Below the pieces are notes generated by a model. The model searched no databases. It was not told the DNA's origin and was given only the letters and a program-made list of their open reading frames with translations. The translations under genes were made by a program, and so were the position numbers. This document shows positions 49,221 to 60,469 of a DNA stretch of 64,000 nt, one piece after another. This DNA comes from Oxytricha trifallax (lineage: Eukaryota; Ciliophora; Spirotrichea; Sporadotrichida; Oxytrichidae): NCBI GenBank assembly GCA_000711775.1, contig ARYC01025413.1, positions 57,102 to 121,101 on the forward strand, given 5' to 3'. The stretch's first letter is position 1, and the number at the start of each line of letters is the position of its first letter.

Positions 49221-50970
49221 AAACTTTGGTTTTAATATTTGAGAATAAAAATAAGAAATTTATATATAGTATATTATTGAAATTTTTAAATTAAAAATTA
49301 GATAAATATTAACTTCTTGATCGCTCATCTAATAGAAAGAGAATTGTAACTAGTTTTTGTAAGAGAAGAATTTGTAAAATTTTTATTTACTAATTATAAA
49401 AGCTTTGATCTATAACTTTGTAAATTATTTTTAGAATAAGATTTAGATTCTTCATGAGTAATTGCAAATAACAATATATCTTTAATCCTTTAATAACAAT
49501 TTATAAAATTAAGAATATTTGCAGGTGGACTTTTATCTTTTAAATTTTCCTAAGAGTATTAAATGATATTTTCTTTATTCATAATCATTGTCAATCTTAC
49601 TCTACCTCAAAATTCAATTATTCTTTGTTTATAATGATTTATGCTAGCTATCGGAAATTGCTTAAAAATGATTCTCCAACTTTGATATTTTAGAATGCTA
49701 TTCATTCACTGAGGAAAGAAAAATGATTCTATATAGAATTAATTGATAAAATACAATTAAAAATAAATAAAGGAACATTATGCTTAATACGAATACATCT
49801 TTAAAGGACAATTTAGTAAAATCAATAAGCGAATTTACAAGTATAGATATTTCATTTATAATAAAGAAACACACTTTAGTCACTATCTGATGCATTTAAG
49901 CATCTTTCATGTATTTTAATTTTAAAATGAAGTCAATTTGAAAATTATAGAATGGGTTGCGATTAAGCTAGGTGGAAGTTAATTGCAGTTCTACTTTAAA
50001 TTTGAATGTTCAATTTTGATCGTCCTCTGTATAAAAAATAAGTGATTTTAGTTTAAAAGTTATATAATTATTTATATATTAATTAAGAAAATTATAATTT
50101 TGAAAAAGAGATTTCAAAATTTCAAAAGAAATTTGAAAAGAGCTCAAATTTGTTTTTACCTATACATTATTTTATAATATCACACTAATCTTCAAATACA
50201 ATATTTAATAAGTAATTATATATGAAAATTACTTTAAACTTTTAAGTAATTTTTTTTACACAAGACCATTAAAATCGTAAACATAGATTATTTTATCTTG
50301 TTTTAAATATTTTTGTAAATGTTTTAATAAATATATGAATCAATAGAAAAATCAGAATTTATCTTAAATACCTAGGACTTACTACATTTTGTGGGATTTG
50401 CTAAAAGATTGATTACGATATAAAAAAAATAATTAAAAATAAATAGGCAAATTTAAACAAACATCTCATATGTAAGCAAATAAACATATTCTTAGATGCA
50501 TATATATATTTTAATTATTCTTTTATATATAAATTTAAAAGGTATTATTTAATTTTTTTCAGCATTTTTCTTTCAAATAATCTGAACTTTTGTTTGATTG
50601 GTATGAAAAATGTGCATCATTGAATCATTTATTTTAATGTATAATAATTCTTTTTTTTTCAATTAATTACACAATTAACATAATTATAAATAATGTTCCT
50701 ACAAATAACAATAATTTTTAATAAAAAATTATTAAAATTAAAGTTATAACTCATAATACCAATTATTACTTATTAAAAAATTGATATATTAACTCTTGAA
50801 TGGCATTACGTTTTGGGTGTTTTTATATATTCATCAATTATTCATAAACAATCAATTTTTGTTTTATAAATTTAAATGTTTATTTTAATATTTATAGAAA
50901 TCTAATAAATCAATATAGTATATTATTTATTATCTTAGACTCCTATGTAAATATATTATCTCAAAATTAT
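49221..50970. other. AT-rich stretch, no supported gene
   Basis: AT-rich DNA. A minus-strand hydrophobic frame at 49698-49895 is open even in the standard code but has low-complexity Leu/Ile/Phe content; not called. Confidence 0.3.
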
Positions 50971-51507
50971 TGGGCGGTACCTGTCTCACCACTGCACTAC
51001 TTATTATAATAATTCATTCGAAAAAGTCATATTTCTAGTCAAATTTGGTTAAAATTCACAATTAAGGTCATAAAATAATAAATAGAAATTTTTAATAATA
51101 GTAGAATTTCTAATAAGTGTACTTTTATCATTATTTTCATGTTATTATCACATAGATTATGGCACTAAAGGTCGTAGTATTTTTTGCATTAATACATTAA
51201 TATCAATAAACGTTTTCGTATTAATTTACTTAACTTACTCTTTATTAAGATTAAATTTTTATCATTTACAAAATAATATATAAAATAAACTTTAGTGTTT
51301 TGTAAATGATAAGTGCCATAATCTATGTGATAATAACATGAAAATAATGATAAAAGTACACTTATTAGAAATTCTACTATTATTAAAAATTTCTATTTAT
51401 TATTTTATGACCTTAATTGTGAATTTTAACCAAATTTGACTAGAAATATGACTTTTTCGAATGAATTATTATAATAAGTAGTGCAGTGGTGAGACAGGTA
51501 CCGCCCA
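50971..51507. mobile_element. Foldback element with 196-bp arms and candidate 6-bp target duplication
   Basis: Arms 50971-51166 and 51312-51507 start TGGGCGGTACCTGTCTCACC and end with its complement; they appear identical over most of their length. Flanks read AATTAT before the left end and AATTAT after the right end, a possible 6-bp target site duplication. The 145-bp centre is AT-rich. No ORF. Family unknown; sequence is unlike the other inverted-repeat elements in the window. Confidence 0.8.
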
Positions 51508-51963
51508 AATTATGAATTCAGAATCTAACATATATCAGACACTGCTATAAAAAAATAAATTCAGTTAATTTAGAGTATTTTTGATATTACATACATTATT
51601 ATAATTTTTATCTAATGCTGATATGACATACATAATATATTTGGGTGGTATTTTTAGAAAACGTATATATATTATATAGAGTGTGATTAAATAATGAAGG
51701 ATATATGCAAAGTAGCATTTTTCCAATTTTAAAATTGCTTTATAGACAACTCGTGAGCTTTAAAGTGTTATAGCAATTATTTTAAATCATGAAAATTTCT
51801 TAATACTTATTAAGAATTCTTAGTCAGAGAGTAATTTATTTGAAATAATCAAAATTTATCAATTTTATTATAAAAATTTAGTTCTCTATGAATAAAAACT
51901 AAGTTTATAAATCAAAATGAAGCTGTATTTTTAAACAAATATTAAAAAATTAACAATCATAAT

Positions 51964-53184
51964 CAAAACCCCAAAACCCCTTAATGAGGTTTATAAGTGC
52001 TTTGATTGATGAGGGTAATGTTGGGGATTAGGGTTTCTTTTTGATTAATTTCATTTTTGTTGTTAGATTCATTTTCATTTTTTATTTTCATGGTTGAGAT
52101 CTTTATTCTTTTATTTTTTATGATCACTACATCTATGTAAATGTTATGTTCAAATTATTCCACTACGAAAATTTCAATGATAGCACTTTACCTATTTGCA
52201 TTACTTATTTAATTAAAATAGTCAGTTTGTATGAAATCTTCATTCCTTAATTCTTAGGGACTCCATTTTTTAAAACATTTTGGTACTAATTTAGTTTTAA
52301 TTTTTTAGTACATGGTTCTAATTAGGTTTTAAACCAAATTAGAACTTTTGCATTAAAATCTCATTAGTTTAAAACTCGGTACTAATTAAGTTATGGTACT
52401 ATTAAATTGGTACCAATTAAAATTAAACGAATTTAGTACTGGTACTAATTAAATATAAACAAATTTAGTACTGATTTAATGGAATTTAATAGGTTAAAAT
52501 GGAAATCCATCTCTGAAACTTGTTACAAATTCTGCAAACTTTCTCCACTAAGCTTTACAGGATTGACCTCCTATAAGATGGCCATATTTAATAGGTGTCT
52601 AAAATTTTATTAAAAGTAGAAATACAAAAATTTAAGTTTGATCTCCATTTATAATAATTTTACAAACAAAACATGACTACCGTGAGTCTATCATATACCT
52701 TAAAATCACTCATTTTATGCATATTTTACATTTATATTTTATTTAAGCTGCCTAAAATTTTTATATAGTACTTAAATATGTAAATATAGAAAGTAAGCGG
52801 AAAGAAAAGAAAGTTTTTTATTGATTATGAAAAAGTTTTATGATAAAAATTTCAATAATATTTCTGCAAAAACGCAAAATTTTTGAAAAGATGTATTCAT
52901 TAATTTTCATAAAAACCATCAATAAATATGATAACTTATGAAAAAAATGTAAAATAAAAAAATAAGCATCCGAAACTTACCTCTTTCTAATAAAAATGCT
53001 ATAGTTTATACATAAACATGAAAATATATAAGTTGAATATAAAAAAAAGTGATCATATAAAACTTCCATATTTTTATAACTAGAGTAAAATTAATGCTTA
53101 AAATCAAAAAGAAACCCTAATCCCCAACATTACCCTCATCAATCAAAGCACTTATAAACCTCATTAAGGGGTCTTGGGGTTTTG
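51964..53184. mobile_element. Short TBE-ended element A (1.22 kb)
   Basis: The left end is CAAAACCCCAAAACCCC (51964-51980) followed by TTAATGAGGTTTATAAGTGC…. The right end (53104-53184) is its inverse with one change (GGGGTCTTGGGGTTTTG). Inverted repeats total about 80 bp. Direct AAT flanks both ends (51961-51963, 53185-53187). This fits TBE transposons of oxytrichids: about 78-bp inverted repeats starting with 17 bp of C4A4 and a 3-bp ANT duplication. Full TBEs are about 4 kb with transposase and other genes. This copy has no ORF I can defend, so it is probably a non-autonomous relative. The interior has repeated GGTACTAATTWA-type palindromic motifs (52290-52500). Confidence 0.85.
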
Positions 53185-53770
53185 AATGGATGTTTGATAG
53201 TATGGAAGCTTTTTAGAATTTAATCAGTTGCCACTTATGAATTATCATCAGATTTTGTCAATATTATAGATTTGAAAATGTAATTTCTCAATTATACTTT
53301 TAAATATTGTTATAACCTGCTTTAAATCATATTATTACAATTTTTATAGTTATTCGAAGGTCTATCACAATGAATACAATATATTTAACTTAAAATTATA
53401 ATAAATGTATAAAAACAATATAAAATTATATGATAGATCAACAAAATTAAATTAAGTAATAACGATATAGTAATTTAGTAACGAAGATATTAGATTAAAA
53501 AAAGAAAAATAATCTACATGTGAAATAAAAGTAATTCATTACCATCACATTTGCTCATCTTCCTCTTTAATCTAAATTTTCTTCTTCATTTTTTTCTTTT
53601 AATTCATTATTTTGGCATTTTTGTTTACTTAATAAAATAAAAATTACCATCAAATATATTCTTCATTCTTCCAGGTGTTTTGTCAATAGCTTTAATCATA
53701 TCTGGCTTATGTCTGCTCCTTTTTAATTTCTTCTTAATTAATTTTCAAAACAACTTTGACAGATAACATT
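53185..53770. other. Spacer between the two TBE-ended elements
   Basis: 586 bp of AT-rich DNA. A C/T-rich patch at 53550-53760 hints at minus-strand coding, but no frame is convincing. Confidence 0.3.
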
Positions 53771-54995
53771 CAAAACCCCAAAACCCCTTAATGAGGTTTA
53801 TAAGTGCTTTGATTGATGAGGGTAATGTTAGGGATTAGGGTTTCTTTTTGATTTTAAGCATTAATTTTACTCTAGTTATAAAAATATGGAAGTTTTATAT
53901 GATCACTTTTTTTTATATTCAACTTATATATTTTCATGTTTATGTATAAACTATAGCATTTTTATTAGAAAGAGGTAAGTTTCGGATGCTTATTTTTTCT
54001 ATTTTACATTTTTTTCATAAGTTATCATATTTATTGATGGTTTTTATGAAAATTAATGAATACATCTTTTCAAAAATTTTGCGTTTTTGCAGAAATATTA
54101 TTGAAATTTTTATCATAAAACTTTTTCATAATCAATAAAAAACTTTCTTTTCTTTCCGCTTACTTTCTATATTTTCATATTTAAGTACTATATAAAAATT
54201 TTAGGTAGCTTAAGTAAAATATAAATGTAAAATATGCATAAAATGAGTGATTTTAAGGTATATGATAGACTCACGGTAGTCATGTTTTGTTTGTAAAATT
54301 ATTATAAATGGAGATCAAACTTAAATTTTTGTATTTCTACTTTTAATAAAATTTTAGACACCTATTAAATATGGCCATCTTATAGGAGGTCAATCCTGTA
54401 AAGCTTAGTGGAGAAAGTTTGCAGAATTTGTAACAAGTTTCAGAGATGGATTTCCATTTTAACCTATTAAATTCCATTAAATCAGTACTAAATTTGTTTA
54501 TATTTAATATTTAGTACCAGTACTAAATTCGTTTAATTTTAATTGGTACCAATTTAATAGTACCAAAACTTAATTAGTACCGAGTTTTAAACTAATGAGG
54601 TTTTAATGCAAAAGTTCTAATTTGGTTTAAAACCTAATTAGAACCATGTACTAAAAAATTAAAACTAAATTAGTACCAAAATGTTTTAAAAAATGGAGTC
54701 CCTAAGAATTAAGGAATGAAGATTTCATACAAACTGACTATTTTAATTAAATAAGTAATGCAAATAGGTAAAGTGCTATCATTGAAATTTTCGTAGTGGA
54801 ATAATTTGAACATAACATTTACATAGATGTAGTGATCATAAAAAATAAAAGAATAAAGATCTCAACCATGAAAATAAAAAATGAAAATGAATCTAACAAC
54901 AAAAATGAAATTAATCAAAAAGAAACCCTAATCCCCAACATTACCCTCATCAATCAAAGCACTTATAAACCTCATTAAGGGGTTTTGGGGTTTTG
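53771..54995. mobile_element. Short TBE-ended element B (1.23 kb), inverted copy of A
   Basis: Ends CAAAACCCCAAAACCCC at 53771 and GGGGTTTTGGGGTTTTG at 54979-54995, with ATT flanking both sides (53768-53770, 54996-54998), again an ANT duplication. The interior is the reverse complement of element A almost base for base (for example AGTTTCGGATGCTTATTTTT here against its complement in A). Separate target duplications show two insertion events rather than one inverted duplication. No ORF. Confidence 0.85.
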
Positions 54996-56829
54996 ATTCG
55001 AGGCTGAAAAGTTTTCTCCTAAATCACTGATTAGCCACTTTAATGGTATTTACTGTTTATATTTAAATGAATATCCTTTGTTTTTAAAATAAACGATATT
55101 ATGCTTATTGCATATTATTTGTTGATTTAATTTGAATTATATGATCAAAATATAGATAAATTTTACATTAATTAAAAATATTTGATCATCATCCTATTTA
55201 ATTATAGTACTTAACATTTTATATTAAAAACATAAAAAAATACTTGTTTATTGTTTTTTTACTCATTCTATATAGATTTTTAAGTTTATTATTAAGAAAG
55301 ATTTTGAATCTTGAATTTATCTTAATAATAGTGTCTTATTCACAAAATATATAATATTTAAGGAATAAAAAAGAATAAAGTTCTATAATAGATTTATTAG
55401 TGCTAATTCTATATAAAATTAAGGTAGCTATGCATAAAAGGAACGTTTTTATAAGCCTTATTATTGTTATTTAAGATATTAAAATTAAATATTCTTAAAC
55501 TTATAAAATATCTATATTAGAATTATTAGTGCCCGAAATAAATAAATTCATATATTTTATATTTGTCAGGATGACAGTTTTTGTGTATACTATAGATTTT
55601 AATACTTATTTATTTAATGGATGCATCACCTGCATTTGAAAAGTAGGTGATGAATCAAATACTTTTAAAAACCTAGGTATTGCATCTGAAAAATTCTTAA
55701 AAAATTCGAAAAATTTCTAATCAAAACAATTAATGGATATGAAAAGGAATGATTCTCTATCATCAAAATTATGCAAAGTTCTTTTTTTTACTAAATCATC
55801 CCATACATTAAATGATAATGCTTCTTCTTCATTTTGAGTTAATTTGATCTTCTAAAAATTACTACAAGACATCGCTTTTTTCTTCTTACACTTTCTATAA
55901 TTTCCTTCATACTTAATAACTAAACCAGATTTATCTATCCTCTTTTTGAAGTACCCCATTCAAGTTTTAGACTTTAGTTATACCACCTCATATTAAGTTA
56001 ATCTTTGATGATTATTCATTGTTACAAGTTGCCCTTGTAGTTCTAACACTAGATGGTTTACTATTAGTATTCCTTTTGAACCGCAATTATTTTGGATCTG
56101 CCACTTGATTTATCTCATGATTCTATGATACTTAGCTAGTTACGCAATCTTATCCATACTTCAAAGAATAGGGCATTTATCCGTTCAAGATGCTTTTAAA
56201 CCACTACTATCCTCCCAATCGACCCTCTGTAATACAGTACTTCAATCCGTTAAGAGCGATTGTTTACACTCATAATTATTTAGTATAGAAAGTTTTTGAT
56301 TGAGCTTAAGCAGCAAATTGAAAATATCTCTGCTTAATAAGCCCTTGATACCTTTAGAATTTACTATTTTCAGTTACCAATTCGTTGTCCCCATAAAGTT
56401 TTCCTGTTGAGCTTTGGCAATTGTAACGATGGATGGAGGATAAGTTGAGTAAGTTGTTGCTCAATAATTTACACTTTCTCAATCAATTTGATGCTTATTT
56501 CAATTGTTTATCTCTGATTTTAAGTATATATTTTACCAGTCTTCATTGTTTTCTATCTAGTGTGCAGCTACAAATAATAAAAATAGTAATTATATTAATA
56601 ATGTGATCACATTAAAAACTCTAGAACCCTTATATATGTTAGTAAATATGAAAAAATTAATCCCTTTTAGTTTAGAAGTTGTCAATCACTTGACTATTAA
56701 ATTAATCATCCTCTTCGTCTTCATCCTTTCTTCTTTGTTGTTATCACTTTCTTTTAAAATCAACTTTCTTTCTATTTTCTTTCCTCTTCTCTTTTAGTTT
56801 GATATTTAGATGTTGTCTCTTTTTTTCTT

Positions 56830-57060
56830 TCAATTTGATTTGATGGTCAAAGATATAAATTTGATTGAGAATATTAGTTGTTTTCTTCTAAATGCTCCTT
56901 ACATTCTTGTTTTTTTCATTTGGGTGAAGTCTGATGTTAAGAAGTAATCCATATTTATAAAGGCAAGTTATGTAGATTTCTACTCTTAACAGGTGACTGA
57001 AGCTGTCAGCAGAAATGCTTATGCTTGGCTTTTTTTCCCGTAAAAGTCTCCAAAGTTCAT
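56830..57060 (-). CDS. ORF overlapping the preceding stop, 76 aa
   Basis: ATG at 57058-57060 overlaps the TGA at 57057-57059 (ATGA). The frame runs to TGA 56830-56832: MNFGDFYGKKSQAQAFLLTA, then TQLAFINMDYFLTSDFTQMK and a basic tail. It reads as a continuation of the upstream ORF after a one-base slip more than as an independent gene. Acidic/basic coding-like text continues to about 56590 (RRKDEDEEDDQFNSQVIDN). Confidence 0.4.
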
Positions 57061-57578
57061 AAATTAAATTATTTAATAAACTCTAAGTGATTCTGTTGTT
57101 TCTACTATTAAGTTGGATTCGCATTTGAAGAAGGCATCTAGTTTGTTACTATTTAATTAAACAATTTTTCTTAGTGATAAATCATCGAACTTTTAATAAA
57201 TTGCGGTGAAGACATGAGATATAGTTTACTTGGATATGTAAAATGTTGAGTCTATGGTTTTGACTCCGATAGAGTTGTATGATTCTATGGTGTCAAATCT
57301 CTTTTATAGGTTGGCAGTAGAGATGCTTTATTTTATAAATTATCATAATATTAATTGATATTAATATTATGATTTTAATTCGGATCCATATTTAGTTCTG
57401 AACCTTAATTATTAAAAGTTCCTATTTTGTATTAAATTAAACTTGTGACGTGGGAAGAAGATATGGATTATTCGTAATACAACACTAATTTAATAGCTGT
57501 GACTCCATAAGATTATAAGAGTTTGAGTTGTTGAGTTTTGAATCTGCCAATATCTGCTCCAGTCATTTTATTAGTCAT
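57057..57578 (-). CDS. Clean ORF of 173 aa, Asn/Gln/Ser-rich
   Basis: ATG 57576-57578 to TGA 57057-57059 with no interruption; about twenty Gln codons are TAA/TAG. The N-terminal part is mixed (GRFKTQQLKLLQSYGVTAIK). The rest is Asn/Gln/Ser/Thr-rich and probably disordered (PNQNHNININQYYDNLQNKA). No domain recognised. It may be an internal piece of the long locus: sequence upstream is coding-like in other frames and an overlapping frame starts at its stop (ATGA, 57057-57060). Confidence 0.6.
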
Positions 57579-57899
57579 CGTAGATTTTATTTATTTAAAA
57601 AAAAGCATAAAAATATTTTTATAAAGCAAATTGATAAATATTAACAACCTTTTACTTGCTAAGATAACTATTTAGTTTTTTATTTTAATTGTTCTTTTAA
57701 AAGAAGGATAAGAACCCATAAAGAATACTACTATAGTCTTAAATCATAACCACCTTTCTGATTGTACAATATTATCATTTTCATTCCTTAATATATCTTA
57801 TATAAGCCTTTGATAATTAATAAGATATGTAAGTAACGTTATTTAAAAAATCGAAAACTTAAAGCATCATAAGAAAAACACAAACAATGAAAATAAATC

Positions 57900-58560
57900 C
57901 TATAGAGAATAATTTTGTGATACAAAAAAATAACTTATAATATTTTTAGATAATTTATCAAGAATGATGAAGACACAGCAACCTTATATGACAGAATGAA
58001 ATAAAAATATAAATCTTATAAAAAAAAAACAACTGAATTTGAGATACAGCATGATATGTAAATGCAATTGCAACCCTAAAACTTTGTAATTATTTAGTTG
58101 TATAAAGTAATGTTTTTTATTTTTAATGAATACTTTAAAATTTTAATATATATCTTTATTGATTTCTGTACTTTTAATAATACTCCAATTTTCCTTAAAT
58201 GTTGTATTAATGGTGGTTTTACAAAATTTATTCTTAAATGCAGTAACTTTTTTTGTCCATAATTTTTTAATCCTTGGGGCATCCACTCTGATTTTGAAAC
58301 AAATCATCAAAGCTTTTTCTATCATGGGTTTCTCGTGCTTGAGCAGTTAACAATTGTGAATATTCTTGTAGTCTGTGGAATCTGCCCCATCTTGCCGTTA
58401 ATTATTTTATCATAACAATGATAAATCGCTTCTGACAATCTGGTGTTTGGGATCTCTTTATGTAAACTGACTAATTATCATGCTTTCTGACTCAACTATA
58501 TCCTTCTAAGTTTTCTCAAACTTTTTGATGGGATTATAAAATTAAATCTTTTGTTTCTCC
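57900..58560 (-). pseudogene. Middle coding segments of the long minus-strand locus
   Basis: Successive frames give FEKTQKDIVESESMIISQFT, then TRLSEAIYHCYDKIINGKMG and LQEYSQLLTAQARETHDRKS followed by a Gln-rich part (IQEQILQNHHQYNIQGKLEY). Many Gln codons are TAA/TAG, and the text is too regular to be random AT-rich DNA. Phase changes at about 58400-58460 and 58370. Confidence 0.5.
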
Positions 58561-58798
58561 TATTCTTTTTCACATTAATTTTCTCTTGATTCATTAAGAG
58601 ATAGTGATTTTAAATAATCAATATGTTCAAGAGTATTGTTTAAATTATTATTTTAGTTAATTAAATTTTTCTAATTAATTGATTTTAATATTATTTTTAA
58701 TTTCTCGTTTGTACATTATTCTCTGAAATGGAAATATAACTAGTAAATTATCAATTTCTTTTATACATCAAATTGCATTATCTACTTCTATATTTAAG

Positions 58799-59086
58799 TC
58801 ACTAAAAAGCTTATTAATTAACTGATAAATTTTTGAAGTTTGAGTTTTTATATCTTTAGACGAGCTAGGTCATGTTTGCTGATATTTTTATCAGAGACTT
58901 TTCATTCAGGTTTACTCTTCTAGTTTCCCAGTTAAAATCATATTACCTTGTGAGATCTTTTGCTTCAACTATTGTATTGTAATTACTATTGTGGTTTTAA
59001 TATTCTGTAATGTCCCAGTAGAAATAAATCATTTTAAATCTTAGTAAAGTAATTCTTAACATATTGGCATAATTCTTTTTCTCCAT
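58799..59086 (-). CDS. ATG-started N-terminal ORF of the long locus, 95 aa
   Basis: ATG 59084-59086 to TGA 58799-58801. Begins MEKKNYANMLRITLLRFKMI and continues with strongly protein-like, charged sequence including DLTRQYDFNWETRRVNLNEK. A shifted frame takes over near its end (LINKLFSDLNIEVDNAI), so the stop is probably not the true C-terminus. Function unknown. Confidence 0.5.
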
Positions 59087-59955
59087 AACATTTTTAATAA
59101 TCTATTTTTTCATGTTATTTTGTAATTTAGTAATGTTTTGCTATTAAAACTTTAACAAATATTTTTTATTCAAACATTCCCTTTTCCTGAGTAACTTTTT
59201 TCATGATTTACTTTTCTAAATTAGAGAATAATAAATATATTACAAACAATTATAATTTTAGTAATAAAAGAAATAGAAAATGACAATCTTAAAAATTAAT
59301 ATCATCTTTTCCAATATAAAGTTATGTCATTTTTCTGGTATTGACGTCCACCAGTCTTTTGTGACGTCATGAGGTTACACATATTTTATTATTTATACCA
59401 CAATACTTATAATTTTAGAGTAGATAATTTGTTCTGGTATTTCTATATAATTTAATTGTATTTATCATGATAAGAAAAGCTCTGATATTTAAATCATCAT
59501 TTATATAAAAAGTTCTCTTCTCATTTGAACATTAATTTTATTATAAACAAATTTTAAATGATTAATTTATTAATTATAATAAAAATTATTAGAAGATCTA
59601 TTAATACATTTTGAGACTACATATGGTTATCATAATGATTAATTGTGCAACTACAAATAAAACACGCAGTTAATGATTTATTGAGAAATGCCAAAAAATA
59701 ATGTGTACATTTTCAGAAAAATATTCATTTTCTGTATCATAACTTATATAAAGTTTATTAATAATGAAATTCTTTTAAGTCAAATCATTTTAAAAAATAA
59801 TAATTTTATTAAGATATGTTTGTTATAATAAAAAAATAAATGTAAGTTTATGAATTTATATATAAGTATCAATAAATATTTTTATTAAAATGTAAATTGA
59901 TAATTTAAAAAATAATAATAATGTTTATAATTTTGAAAAAAATTTGGATACCCCC

Positions 59956-60042
59956 CATGTGCCTGGAATTGTTTTGAATTCCAGGCACATGAAAACCGTT
60001 CCAGATTCATTCTGGAATCCAAATTCCAGAATGAATCTGGAA
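59956..60042. repeat. Two adjacent perfect hairpins
   Basis: Hairpin 1: CATGTGCCTGGAATT / AATTCCAGGCACATG (59956-59970 and 59977-59991), 6-base loop. Hairpin 2: TTCCAGATTCATTCTGGAAT paired with its complement (59999-60018 and 60023-60042), 4-base loop. Hairpin 2 itself contains TTCCAGA…TCTGGAA symmetry. A C6 run precedes them. Surroundings are AT-rich non-coding. No T-tract or promoter context suggests a terminator. Confidence 0.7.
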
Positions 60043-60469
60043 TTCCAGAATTACAGTTTAGTATTTTATTAATGTTATAATATTTTATAAATAAAATATT
60101 ATACTATTGTATAATCTATTTTTTAAAGTAAAGTAAAATTATTAAAAAATTTGATTTTATTGCTTTCTGTTATAATTATATAACCCAAAAGTTATTTTAC
60201 ACTGTGAAAGAAATATATTTTAATATTATAATTTTTAAATTAACTAAATTTATACAAAAATCAAACTCCTCTGAGTAAATAAAATCATCATTTCTATAAA
60301 ATAAATACTAATTTAACTTTTCTCAATCCAGTTTTATTAATTTCTATTTATTATAATAATTTCATGCAATTGTTTAAATAAAATAAACTCTCTAATTATT
60401 TTAAAATGGGTTTTAGCAGTTAAAATAGATGTTAGTATAATTTGTATATTATTAATTAATTAACGACTA

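Larger units (their letters stand above)
55620..59086 (-). pseudogene. Long broken minus-strand gene locus
   Basis: From ATG 59084-59086 to about 55620 nearly every stretch of the minus strand is coding-like in some frame, with phase changes and isolated TGA codons between pieces. Identifiable pieces, 5' to 3': 58799-59086; about 58600-58820 (LFSDLNIEVDNAI… then IDYLKSLSLNESRE); 57900-58560; 57057-57578; 56830-57060; and 55620-56520 (EEEALSFNVWDDLVKKRTLH at the 3' end). The total, about 1,000 codons, would be one large Asn/Gln/Lys-rich protein, or two to three adjacent genes. No conserved domain is recognised. A pair of TBE-ended elements lies just downstream. Introns or eliminated sequences could explain some breaks. 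Confidence 0.5.

Noticed and set aside
55620-56300. Possible reading of TGA as Trp, and a Myb-like Trp spacing in this segment
   Set aside because: In-frame TGA codons can be placed where Trp would fit, and one set of spacings loosely resembles a Myb repeat. However, the residues between do not match the Myb consensus, and elsewhere (58799-59086) a different frame with TGG codons is clearly better. TGA as stop is kept.
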